NCBI RefSeq assembly: GCF_904066215.1
Contig: NZ_LR880474.1
Span: 558,001-622,000, forward strand
From: Microbacterium sp. Nx66
Lineage (GTDB): Bacteria; Actinomycetota; Actinomycetes; Actinomycetales; Microbacteriaceae
DNA length: 64,000 bases
Direction of reading: 5' to 3'
Numbering within the stretch: position 1 is the first letter of the stretch; each line of letters begins with the position of its first letter. The position numbers were made by a program, and so were the translations under genes. Of this stretch, positions 41,713 to 49,748 are shown piece by piece. The notes beneath the pieces are model-generated. The model was not told where the DNA came from. It did no database searches and was given only the letters and a program-made list of their open reading frames with translations.

Positions 41713-43793
41713 GCGCGGAGTGCTGCGGCGACGACGAGCCGCGGAAGACAGGCACCATCCACCGCGTCGAGTTGTCGCTACCGCAGGGGGGAGACGGCTG
41801 CTGCGGCCCAGAGGTCGTGCAGGCGGCGGCGGGCGTATCTGCTCATGATGACGGCGATGCGTGCTGCGGCCCCGCCCTGCCACCAGCCGCCGGCGCCGAT
41901 CACGAGTTCGAGGTGCGTCCACCGTGGTGGCGGGACATCGCTCTACTGCCGTCGGCGCTGTCCGGTGTGTTCCTACTCGCCGGGTACGCGTTCGAGTGGA
42001 CGGGCCTGGAGATTGCCGCACTGGTGCTGCAGTGGGCAGCTCTGCTCGCTGGCGCGTACACGTTCGTTCCCGGTGCGATCCGGCGCGTGATCCGTGGCCG
42101 GCTCGGTGTCGGTCTGCTGATGACGATCGCTGCTGTCGGCGCCGTCCTGCTCGGGCACGTCGGTGAAGCAGCGACCCTGGCGTTCCTGTTCTCCCTCGCT
42201 GAGGCGCTGGAGGACCGAGCGATGGACCGCGCTAAGGAGGGCCTGCGCGCACTGCTGTCACTGATCCCGGAGACGGTGCGCGTCTCACGGCTCAGTGGCG
42301 ACATCACGGTCCCTGCTGCCGATGTGCGCGAGCTCGACATCCTCGTCGTCGGAGCGGGCGAGCGTGTGGCGACCGACGGTGTCGTCGTCGAGGGACGCTC
42401 CAGCCTGGACACATCGGCGATCACCGGGGAGTCCATCCCGGTCGAGGTCGGGCCCGGCGACGTGGTCGCGGCAGGTTCGGTGAACGGGTCGGCGACGTTG
42501 CGGATCGAGGCGACCGCGGATGGCCGCGACAACTCCCTCACGCAGATCGTCTCGCTGGTGGAGCAGGCCCACGCCCGCAAGGGCGATCGGGCACGACTAG
42601 CGGATCGGATCGCGCGCCCGCTGGTTCCCGTCGTCCTGATCGCCGCGGCGCTCGTCGCGCTGTTCGGCTTCGTCGTCGGTGACCCCTGGACCTGGATCGA
42701 GCGGGCACTGGTGGTCCTGGTCGCGGCGTCCCCGTGCGCGCTGGCGATCGCGGTGCCGGTCACCGTGATCAGCGCCATCGGCTCCGCGTCGAAGTTCGGC
42801 GTGGTGATCAAGTCCGGGGAGGCGTTCGAGCAGCTCGGCACGATCCGCGCCGTCGCGCTGGACAAGACCGGGACGCTCACCCGCAACGAACCCGCGGTGG
42901 TCGACGTCCGACCCGCCGACGGGACCAATCGCGACGACCTGCTCGCCTGGGCTGCCGCCATCGAGGCGACCAGCACGCACCCCTTGGCCGCCGCGATCAC
43001 CGCGGCATCCCCGAAGGCGCTGTCCGCCATCGATGTCGTGGAAGAAGCCGGCCACGGCATCGCCGGCCGCGTCGACGGCACACTCATCCGCGTCGGGAAC
43101 GCGCGCTGGCTTGACCCGGCCGTGCTCAGCACCGCCGCCGAAGGGATGGCTGCGGAGGGCATGACCGTGGTCGTCGTCGAAGCCGACGGCGCTGTCGCCG
43201 GGCTCATCGGCATCCGTGACGAACTGCGCCCGGAGTCGGCCGAGACCGTGCGGATGCTCCACAGTCAGGGCATCGAGACCGTCATGCTCACCGGCGACAA
43301 CGAACGCACCGCCCGCGCCATCGCCGCCCAGGCAGGCATCGACGATGTGCGGGCCGAGCAGCTGCCCGCCGACAAGGCCCACGCGATCGAATCCCTGACC
43401 ACCGTCCGCCCGACGGCCATGGTCGGGGACGGCATCAACGACGCCCCAGCACTAGCGACCGCCACGGTCGGCATCGCCATGGGACTGAAAGGTTCGGCGG
43501 CCGCCATTGAGTCCGCCGATGTCGCGTTCACCGGCCACGACCTCCGCCTCATCCCCGGCGCGCTCGCGCACGCGCGCCGCGGGCGACGCATCATGACCGC
43601 GAACATCGCCCTGGCCCTCGCCATCATCATCGTGCTCTTCCCGCTGGCGCTGTTCGGCGTTCTCGGTCTGGCCGGTGTCGTCCTGGTACACGAGATCGCC
43701 GAGGTCGTCGTCATCCTCAACGGCGTCCGTGCAGCCCGACGCCCCGCTGCTCTCCGAGAGCTAGCGCCGGCACCCGAGCCCGCACGCGCCTGA
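41709..43793 (+). CDS. Metal-exporting P1B-type ATPase with Cys-rich N-terminal tail
   Basis: A 694-aa pump paralogous to that at 25883: TGES, AASPCALAI, DKTGTLTRN, TSTHPLA, MLTGDN, GDGINDAPAL and HEIAEV in order. It differs by an N-terminal tail of about 70 residues with three CCG units (ECCGDDE, DGCCGPE, DACCGPA), probably a flexible metal-binding region. A longer ATG start five codons up is possible, but ATG 41709 overlaps the cmtR stop. Specificity is likely Cd/Pb or Co/Zn, as for the SPC group under CmtR. The dsbA-like gene follows. Confidence 0.9.
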   Translation: MSAECCGDDEPRKTGTIHRVELSLPQGGDGCCGPEVVQAAAGVSAHDDGDACCGPALPPAAGADHEFEVRPPWWRDIALLPSALSGVFLLAGYAFEWTGLEIAALVLQWAALLAGAYTFVPGAIRRVIRGRLGVGLLMTIAAVGAVLLGHVGEAATLAFLFSLAEALEDRAMDRAKEGLRALLSLIPETVRVSRLSGDITVPAADVRELDILVVGAGERVATDGVVVEGRSSLDTSAITGESIPVEVGPGDVVAAGSVNGSATLRIEATADGRDNSLTQIVSLVEQAHARKGDRARLADRIARPLVPVVLIAAALVALFGFVVGDPWTWIERALVVLVAASPCALAIAVPVTVISAIGSASKFGVVIKSGEAFEQLGTIRAVALDKTGTLTRNEPAVVDVRPADGTNRDDLLAWAAAIEATSTHPLAAAITAASPKALSAIDVVEEAGHGIAGRVDGTLIRVGNARWLDPAVLSTAAEGMAAEGMTVVVVEADGAVAGLIGIRDELRPESAETVRMLHSQGIETVMLTGDNERTARAIAAQAGIDDVRAEQLPADKAHAIESLTTVRPTAMVGDGINDAPALATATVGIAMGLKGSAAAIESADVAFTGHDLRLIPGALAHARRGRRIMTANIALALAIIIVLFPLALFGVLGLAGVVLVHEIAEVVVILNGVRAARRPAALRELAPAPEPARA

Positions 43794-43837
43794 CCAACCC
43801 TGCGGTGATATCGCCGTCCGAGCTGGAGCCATCCTTC

Positions 43838-44494
43838 GTGAAGACCCCCGTCAAAGTCAGCCTCATCACCGGTGCCGTCGTTATCGTCCTCGTGATCGCA
43901 GCTCTGGTCGTGGTCATGCTGACCCGGCCCGCTGCTCCCGACCCTTCCGGCTCGGCGGGCGCACTGCCCGGCGCCCGGACTGACTCGCACGTCCTGGACG
44001 ACGCCGGCCCGGATGCGCCGACGCTGGTGGAGTTTCTCGACTTCGAGTGCGAAGCCTGCGGAGCGTTCTACCCGGTGGTCGAACAGATCCGCGCCGACTA
44101 TGAGGGCGAGATCAACTACGTCGTGCGGTACTTCCCATTGCCCGGACACTTCAACTCCATGAACGCCGCCCTCGCCGCCGAAGCGGCAGCTCAACAGGGC
44201 AAGTTCGAGGAGATGTACGCTCGCCTGTTCGAGACCCAGGCTCAGAGGGGCGAGCAGCAGACCTCTCACACCCAGTTGTTCCGGACGTTCGCCGAAGACC
44301 TAGGCCTCGACATGGACTCGTACGACGAAGCAATCGCCGACCCCGCCACCAAGGAAAGAGTCGAAGCAGACCGCAACGACGGCCAGTATCTCAACGTCAG
44401 TGGCACGCCGACCTTCTTCCTCGACGGCGAGAAGCTCGAGCTCACCCAGCTCAGGGACCTCACGGATGCCCTCGACGAGGCCGTCGCTCGCTGA
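43838..44494 (+). CDS. Membrane-anchored DsbA-family thioredoxin-fold protein (second copy)
   Basis: A 218-aa paralogue of the product of 38463 with an N-terminal helix, FLDFECEACGAFYPVVEQI (CxxC) and GTPTFFLDGE. GTG 43838 is chosen because CTGGAG precedes it and the resulting N-terminus (VKTPVKVSLITG) resembles that of the paralogue; GTG 43805 would add 11 residues. Its placement after a metal ATPase suggests that it keeps extracytoplasmic thiols in order during metal stress. It converges on arsC. Confidence 0.88.
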   Translation: MKTPVKVSLITGAVVIVLVIAALVVVMLTRPAAPDPSGSAGALPGARTDSHVLDDAGPDAPTLVEFLDFECEACGAFYPVVEQIRADYEGEINYVVRYFPLPGHFNSMNAALAAEAAAQQGKFEEMYARLFETQAQRGEQQTSHTQLFRTFAEDLGLDMDSYDEAIADPATKERVEADRNDGQYLNVSGTPTFFLDGEKLELTQLRDLTDALDEAVAR

Positions 44495-44540
44495 CACTAT
44501 CGAGCGTGCGCGAGGCCCGCCTCAGCGGACAGACTTTGAA

Positions 44541-44945
44541 TCAGAGGATTTCGTCGACCAACCTCTCGATGCGTGCCCGGATCTCGTCTCGGATCGGGCG
44601 AACAGCCTCGATGCCCTGACCGGCAGGATCGTCGAGCTTCCAATCCTCGTAGCGCTTGCCAGGGAAGAACGGGCAGGCGTCGCCGCATCCCATGGTGATC
44701 ACGACGTCGGAGGCCTGCACGGCTTCGGTGGTGAGGATCTTGGGCTGCTCGGCGGTGATGTCGATGCCCAGTTCCTTCATCGCTTCCACGGCGATGGGGT
44801 TGATCTGGTCGGCCGGCATGGAGCCGGCGGAGCGGACCTCGATGCGGTCGCCGGCGATGTCGCGGAGGAACCCGGCAGCCATCTGGGAGCGGCCGGCGTT
44901 GTGCACGCAGACGAAGAGGACGGAGGGCTTGGTGGTGTCGGTCAT
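44541..44945 (-). CDS. arsC: Arsenate reductase (thioredoxin/mycothiol-linked, LMW-PTP type)
   Basis: A 134-aa enzyme with the intact phosphatase-like loop VCVHNAGRSQ (C-x5-R), RSAGSMPAD, and the second active-site region VVITMGCGDACPFFPGKRY with the additional cysteines. It reduces arsenate to arsenite for export by Acr3. It is the last gene of the minus-strand arsenic operon, 21 bases after the arsR/arsC fusion gene. It is the intact relative of the broken arsC at 39773. Confidence 0.93.
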   Translation of the reverse strand: MTDTTKPSVLFVCVHNAGRSQMAAGFLRDIAGDRIEVRSAGSMPADQINPIAVEAMKELGIDITAEQPKILTTEAVQASDVVITMGCGDACPFFPGKRYEDWKLDDPAGQGIEAVRPIRDEIRARIERLVDEIL

Positions 44946-44966
44946 GAGGGCTCCTGTGGGTGGTGG

Positions 44967-45965
44967 TCAGTGCGTGAGCTCATCGACGAGGGCGCGGACG
45001 CGGTCCTCGATGTCGTCGCGGATGGCTTCGACGCCCTCGCGGGATGCGAGGGCAGGGTCGCCGACGGCCCAGTCGTCGTAGCGGACGCCGGGGATGATCG
45101 GGCAGACGTCGCCGCAGCCCATCGTGATCACCACGTCGGCGGCACGGACGGCATCGTCGGTGAGGGGCTTGGGGAAGCGTTCGGCGGCCAGGTCGCCTTC
45201 GATCTCGGCGAGGATCGAGCGGACGTGCGGATGGATGACGTCCGCGGGAGCAGATCCTGCCGAGCGGGCGACAACCCTGCCGGCGGCGAGCTTGTTGACA
45301 AGCGCGGCAGCGAGCTGCGAACGCCCCGCATTGGCCACGCAGACGAACAACACCTGGGGTACAGCGGAGTCGCGGTCGCGCGTGAGGTCGGCGAGTCGCT
45401 GACGTGCGAAGCGTTCGGTGAGCGGGACAAGCGCTCCCGTGACTATTGCCGTGCGGGCGAGTGACGTGTACGACTCACGAACGATGCCCAGCACGGTCTC
45501 CGGGGCGAGCTCGGGGACCTCGGCGGCGAGCTCATCGGCGAGGTGGGTGATCCGCGCATCGAACTCGGGGTGGCCGGCGCGGCCTTCGGCGTCGCCGTCT
45601 TCGCCGGGCGCCGTCATGGTCGCAGGCGCGAAGGAGTCCAGCAGAGCGGTGACGGCGCCCCGGCGGCTGGGGTTGATGCGGTACCAGACCCAGGTGCCGC
45701 GCCGTTCGGAGGTGAGCACGTCGACGCCCTTGAGGACCTTCAGATGGTGCGACACGGTGGGCTGTGAGACGTGTGCGAGCTCGGCGAGATCGCACACGCA
45801 GGACTCGCCTCGCGGATCGGAAGCGATCGCGGAGAGCATGCGCAGGCGCAGCGGATCCGACAGAGCCTTTAAGGTCGCGGCGACGGTGGACGCCGCCTCG
45901 TGGCCGATGGCGTGGGTAGCGACCGGGCTGCAGCTGTCGACGGCGTCGGTGAGCGTGACGTTCAT
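44967..45965 (-). CDS. ArsR repressor fused to arsenate reductase
   Basis: A 332-aa two-domain protein. Residues about 20-115 are an ArsR winged helix with the arsenite site ESCVCDLAEL and recognition region VSQPTVSHHLKVLKG. A linker with acidic and helical parts (about 120-200, including DELAAEVPELAPETVLGIVRE) joins it to a C-terminal ArsC domain with VLFVCVANAGRSQ (C-x5-R) and VVITMGCGDVCPIIPGVRY. Such fusions are known in actinobacteria. Sensing and reduction are thus coupled in one chain. The ATG overlaps the acr3 stop by four bases. Confidence 0.93.
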   Translation of the reverse strand: MNVTLTDAVDSCSPVATHAIGHEAASTVAATLKALSDPLRLRMLSAIASDPRGESCVCDLAELAHVSQPTVSHHLKVLKGVDVLTSERRGTWVWYRINPSRRGAVTALLDSFAPATMTAPGEDGDAEGRAGHPEFDARITHLADELAAEVPELAPETVLGIVRESYTSLARTAIVTGALVPLTERFARQRLADLTRDRDSAVPQVLFVCVANAGRSQLAAALVNKLAAGRVVARSAGSAPADVIHPHVRSILAEIEGDLAAERFPKPLTDDAVRAADVVITMGCGDVCPIIPGVRYDDWAVGDPALASREGVEAIRDDIEDRVRALVDELTH

Positions 45966-47059
45966 GAGGTGATCCTTTCGCCGGTGTAGGGATCGGTGTG
46001 GAACCAAGCGCGCGCCGCCCAGAGGGAGACGTAGACGAGTCCAACGAGGACGGGCACCTCGATGAGAGGGCCGACGACGCCCGCCAGAGCCTGCCCGGAG
46101 GCGGCGCCGAAGGTGCCGATGGCGACGGCGATGGCGAGTTCGAAGTTGTTCCCGGCCGCGGTGAAGGCCAGCGTGGTGGAGCGGGCGTAGTTCAGGCCCA
46201 GGCTCTTGCCGAGCAGGAGCCCTGCGAACCACATCAGCCCGAAGTAGACCAGCAGTGGCAGCGCGATCCGCGCGACGTCCAGCGGGTTGGCCAGGACCGC
46301 ATCGCCCTGCAGCGCGAACAGCAGCACGATGGTGAACAGCAGCCCGTACAGCGCCCAGGGGCCGATCACGGGGAGGAACTTCTCCTCGTACCAGGCGCGG
46401 CCGCGACGCTTCTCGCCGATCCAGCGGGAAGCGAAGCCGGCGACGAGTGGCACGCCGAGGAAGACCAGCACGTTCAGGGCGATCTGCCAGACCGAGATCT
46501 CCAACCCCTGAGTGTCCAGACCCAGCCAGCCGGGCAGGACGGTGAGGTAGAACCAGCCCAGCAGTGAGAAGGCGACCACCTGGAAGACAGAGTTGATCGC
46601 GACGAGTACGGCGGTCGCTTCCCGATCGCCGCAGGCGAGGTCGTTCCAGATGACGACCATCGCGATGCAGCGGGCGAGACCGACGATGATCAGCCCCGTG
46701 CGGTACTCGGGCAGATCTGGCAGGAAGATCCAGGCGAGGGCGAACATGACCGCAGGGCCGACGAGCCAGTTCAGCACCAGCGAAGACACGAGGAGCTTCT
46801 TGTCGCCGGTGACGGCCGCGATCTTGTCGTAGCGGACCTTCGCGAGCACCGGGTACATCATCACCAGCAGCCCGAGCCCGATGGGCACCGAGATGCCGCC
46901 GACCTCGAGGTGGCCGAGCAGGTCCGACAGAGCGGGGACGAATCGGCCGAGGAGAAGTCCTGCGACCATGGCGAGCCCGATCCACAGTGGCAGCCACTTG
47001 TCGAGGGTGGACAGACGCCGGACGGCGGCGGGAGCGGAAGCTGCGGTTGCGGTGGTCAT
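45962..47059 (-). CDS. acr3: Acr3-family arsenite efflux permease
   Basis: A 365-aa membrane protein with ten helices. GLARCIAMVVIW carries the essential Cys of helix four, and TAAGNNFELAIAVAI is the family signature. It exports arsenite using the proton gradient. It overlaps trxA upstream and the arsR/arsC fusion downstream by four bases each, so the whole set is one transcript. Confidence 0.95.
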   Translation of the reverse strand: MTTATAASAPAAVRRLSTLDKWLPLWIGLAMVAGLLLGRFVPALSDLLGHLEVGGISVPIGLGLLVMMYPVLAKVRYDKIAAVTGDKKLLVSSLVLNWLVGPAVMFALAWIFLPDLPEYRTGLIIVGLARCIAMVVIWNDLACGDREATAVLVAINSVFQVVAFSLLGWFYLTVLPGWLGLDTQGLEISVWQIALNVLVFLGVPLVAGFASRWIGEKRRGRAWYEEKFLPVIGPWALYGLLFTIVLLFALQGDAVLANPLDVARIALPLLVYFGLMWFAGLLLGKSLGLNYARSTTLAFTAAGNNFELAIAVAIGTFGAASGQALAGVVGPLIEVPVLVGLVYVSLWAARAWFHTDPYTGERITS

Positions 47060-47382
47060 GCGAGCAGCGCCTCGATCTTCTCGGCGATGACGGGCTTCGG
47101 GTGCGCGCCGATGAGGATGTCCGTGCCGGTGCCGTCGCGGAAGAAGCCGAGGGTGGGGATCGACGTGACGCCAGCGGCGGTCACGGTCTCGGGATTCCGA
47201 TCCGCATCGACCTTGACGATCTTCACTCGTCCGTCGTACTCGGCGGCGAGCTGCTCAAGAAGCGGAGCGACCTGGCGGCACGGACCGCACCAGGTGGCCC
47301 AGATGTCGACGACGACAGGGATGTCGGAGTCGAGAACTTCGTCCTCGAACGTGGCGTCGGTGACGGCGGTGAGCGTGCTCAT
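47056..47382 (-). CDS. trxA: Thioredoxin
   Basis: A 108-aa thioredoxin with the full fold and active site [10 protein letters not shown] and cis-Pro loop TSIPTLGFF. In this operon it most likely supplies electrons to the arsenate reductases. It overlaps trxB and acr3 by four bases each. Confidence 0.95.
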   Translation of the reverse strand: MSTLTAVTDATFEDEVLDSDIPVVVDIWATWCGPCRQVAPLLEQLAAEYDGRVKIVKVDADRNPETVTAAGVTSIPTLGFFRDGTGTDILIGAHPKPVIAEKIEALLA

Positions 47383-48356
47383 GCGAAGACCTCCTCGGCC
47401 TCGATCGGAGCGGCCGGGTCGTTCTCGAGGTTCGAGAGGTAGTGCTGGGCGTCCTGAGCGGCGGCGCAGCCGGTGCCGGCGGCGGTGATCGCCTGCCGGT
47501 AGGTGTGATCGACCAGATCGCCGGCCGCGAACACCCCGGGGATGTTCGTGCGGGTGGAAGGATGATCCACTCGGACGAACCCGCCTGCGTCGGTGACGAC
47601 CTGTCCTGTGACCAACTCCGAGCGGGGGTCGTGGCCGATCGCGACGAAGACACCGGTCGCCGCCAGCTCGCGCTCGGTGCCGGTGACGGTGTCACGGAGG
47701 GTGACGGATTCGAGCTTCTCGTCGCCGTTCAGCCGGGCGATCTCGCTGTTCCATGCCACCTCGATCTTCGGGTGGTCAAGCACGCGCTGCGCCATGATCT
47801 TCGAAGCGCGGACCTCGCCGCGACGGTGCACGACGGTCACCTTGCATGCGAAACGGGTGAGAAACAGGGCCTCCTCCATCGCGGAGTCCCCGCCGCCGAC
47901 GACGACGATCTCCTGCTCGCGGAAGAAGAACCCATCGCAGGTGGCGCACCAGGACACGCCTCGGCCGGTGAGTCGCTCCTCATCCGGCAACCCGAGCTTG
48001 CGATAGGCGGAGCCCATGGTGAGGATCACCGCACGCGCACGGAACGTCTCACCCGCGCCAGTCACGATGGCCTTGATCGGTCCGTCGAGGTCGACGCTGA
48101 CTGCGTCGTCGAGGAGGATGCGGGCGCCGAACCGCTCGGCCTGCTGACGCATCGACTCCATCAACTCCGGTCCGTTGACGGCGTCGACGAACCCAGGGAA
48201 GTTCTCCACCTCGGTCGTCGTCATCAGCGCACCACCGGTGGTCACCGAACCGGCGATAACGACCGGGGCGAGGTTTGCCCGGGCCGCGTAGATCGCGGCG
48301 GTGAAGCCTGCGGGGCCCGATCCGATGATGACCAGCTCAATCTGTTGATTCGACAT
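47379..48356 (-). CDS. trxB: Thioredoxin reductase
   Basis: A 325-aa FAD enzyme with [16 protein letters not shown] (FAD), CATCDGFFF (redox CxxC), [13 protein letters not shown] (NADPH) and VFAAGDLVD. It reduces thioredoxin with NADPH and is the first gene of the arsenic operon. The start ATG 48356 is probably used on a leaderless mRNA: a TATAGAT -10 sequence ends only two bases before it and no Shine-Dalgarno site is present. Confidence 0.95.
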   Translation of the reverse strand: MSNQQIELVIIGSGPAGFTAAIYAARANLAPVVIAGSVTTGGALMTTTEVENFPGFVDAVNGPELMESMRQQAERFGARILLDDAVSVDLDGPIKAIVTGAGETFRARAVILTMGSAYRKLGLPDEERLTGRGVSWCATCDGFFFREQEIVVVGGGDSAMEEALFLTRFACKVTVVHRRGEVRASKIMAQRVLDHPKIEVAWNSEIARLNGDEKLESVTLRDTVTGTERELAATGVFVAIGHDPRSELVTGQVVTDAGGFVRVDHPSTRTNIPGVFAAGDLVDHTYRQAITAAGTGCAAAQDAQHYLSNLENDPAAPIEAEEVFA

Positions 48357-48380
48357 GAATCTATATTGACATTCTTCAAA
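48357..48380 (-). promoter_or_regulatory. Candidate promoter and ArsR operator of the arsenic operon
   Basis: On the minus strand TTGA-AGAATG-TCAA (48366-48379) forms an inverted repeat and TATAGAT (48359-48365) a good -10 element right before the trxB ATG. The repeat overlaps the spacer of the promoter, a suitable place for ArsR repression. The local AT-richness stands out. Confidence 0.5.
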
Positions 48381-48479
48381 GTAAGGCGCAATCGGCGGCG
48401 AGACAGTTCACGGACACTGCACCTGGATGCCAAGAAGCGACCTCCCAATCGGGAAGTCGCCCTCTCGTGGGTCGGTCAG

Positions 48480-49195
48480 ACTGCGCCGACGGGCCTTGCG
48501 CCGATCTGCGCAGTACGGATGGCGTGCCGCAGCAGCTGGCACCCTCGGCGTCGAAGCCGCCGGCACCGCCGCAGACCCCGGTGTCGGGAAGGACGAGCTC
48601 GTTGCGCTCCGCAGCCTCGTGATCTCCGGCAAGGTGAGCTGCGACGCTGCGGACCTGCTCCTAGCCCGTGAGCGCCAGGAAGGTGGGGGCGCGGCCATAA
48701 GACTTCGCACCGACGATGAACAGGTCCTTCTCGGGCTGCGCGAGCTGGCGTGCGCCGGTGGCTCCGACGGAGCCGCAGGAGTGGATGTTCGGGTCGATCT
48801 CCGAGGCGATGCTGGCCACGGCGTCGAGCACTGGCGAGGATACGGCCATCGCAGCCGTCCTGGTCGACCGTGTGCACAACGAATGGCTGGCCCTTGCGGC
48901 CGCTGTCTACGTCTTTGTCGCGCCCCTGCCGCGCGATTCCCGTCACCGTTGTGCCGTAGAGGACGCGGTCACCCAGCACATCGACGAGTGGGGTGAGGTA
49001 CTCACTCACCCACTCCGCCCCCGTCGGGTAGCCGTTTGCCGGCGCCGTCCCGGTCGGCTCGAGCAGGCGACGCGCTGCAGTGTCGGTGAGCTCCGGCCAG
49101 CCTGAGAAGAGGCGTGCATGACCCCACTCGGACACGGCAGCACCAGCGGAGGAGCCACGCTCGACGACCACGTCATCGACGCCACGTTCGGTTAG
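48480..49195 (-). pseudogene. Broken ArsO-like flavoprotein gene upstream of the arsenic operon
   Basis: Minus-strand frames encode pieces of an arsenic-linked FAD/NAD(P) monooxygenase: LTERGVDDVVVERGSSAGAA, LFSGWPELTDTAARRLLEPT and YPTGAEWVSEYLTPLVDVLG, then after a deletion and frameshift ASIASEIDPNIHSCGSVGAT and EKDLFIVGAKSYGRAPTFLA, a TAG in place of a Tyr codon, then EQVRSVAAHLAGDHEAAERN and finally GGFDAEGASCCG. The N-terminal FAD motif and the middle are missing. It would once have preceded trxB in the operon. Confidence 0.75.
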
Positions 49196-49380
49196 ATGGG
49201 CGGCTGCAGCCGGATGGCCAGCCCAAGCCCGTCATCGATCACGATGGCATCCTCGATCAGTTGCTCGATTCTCAGCGTCAGGACGGCGCCTTTGACTACA
49301 GGCGCGCAAAGTCCTGAGCGTCCACTCGCCCAGAGCTATCCGAGGAGCATCGAAGGCATCCGCGGGGCCGCCTCGCTGGC

Positions 49381-49725
49381 TTAGCGGACGAGGCGTGCGA
49401 TGGCCTGGGATGCTTCAGTGATCTTGGCCTCGGCAATGTCTCCGCCTGCACGTGCGGCGTCGGTGACGCAGTGGCGGAGATGGTCTTCGAGAAGACCGAC
49501 AGCAACGCCCTGGAGTGAGCTCGTCAGCGCTGAGATCTGGGTGAGGATGTCGATGCAGTACTTCTCCTCGTCGACCATGCGGTGGATGCCGCGGGCTTGT
49601 CCTTCGATCCGTTTGAGACGGGCGAGATAGCGGGCTTTGTCGGTGATGTAGCCGTGTTCGCCGTGTTCGCCGTGTTCGCAGGCGGTGTCGGACTCGACCT
49701 GGTCGGTCTCGATGGTGTCGGTCAT
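49381..49725 (-). CDS. csoR: CsoR-family copper-sensing repressor
   Basis: A 114-aa helical repressor from ATG 49725. The Cu(I) ligands Cys57, His82 and Cys86 show the 25- and 4-residue spacings of M. tuberculosis CsoR. RLKRIEGQARGIHRM is the family's DNA-contact helix. A tandem 9-base repeat (49658-49680) encodes EHGEHGEHG near the N-terminus, a possible extra metal site. It is 23 bases downstream of copB on the same strand and is expected to act on the paired ATACCC/GGGTAT operators at 55890-55947. Confidence 0.93.
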   Translation of the reverse strand: MTDTIETDQVESDTACEHGEHGEHGYITDKARYLARLKRIEGQARGIHRMVDEEKYCIDILTQISALTSSLQGVAVGLLEDHLRHCVTDAARAGGDIAEAKITEASQAIARLVR

Positions 49726-49748
49726 CGTGGTCTCCGGTTCTGGATTGG

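Noticed and set aside
49196..49380. Possible small minus-strand gene (ending IRLQPPI) between the flavoprotein relic and csoR
   Set aside because: Only about 40 codons with no start, preceded by a stop in frame; too short and unsupported to call.
49655..49682. Short tandem 9-base repeats that might suggest a repeat array
   Set aside because: They lie inside csoR and encode EHG repeats; there are too few units and no spacers for a CRISPR array.
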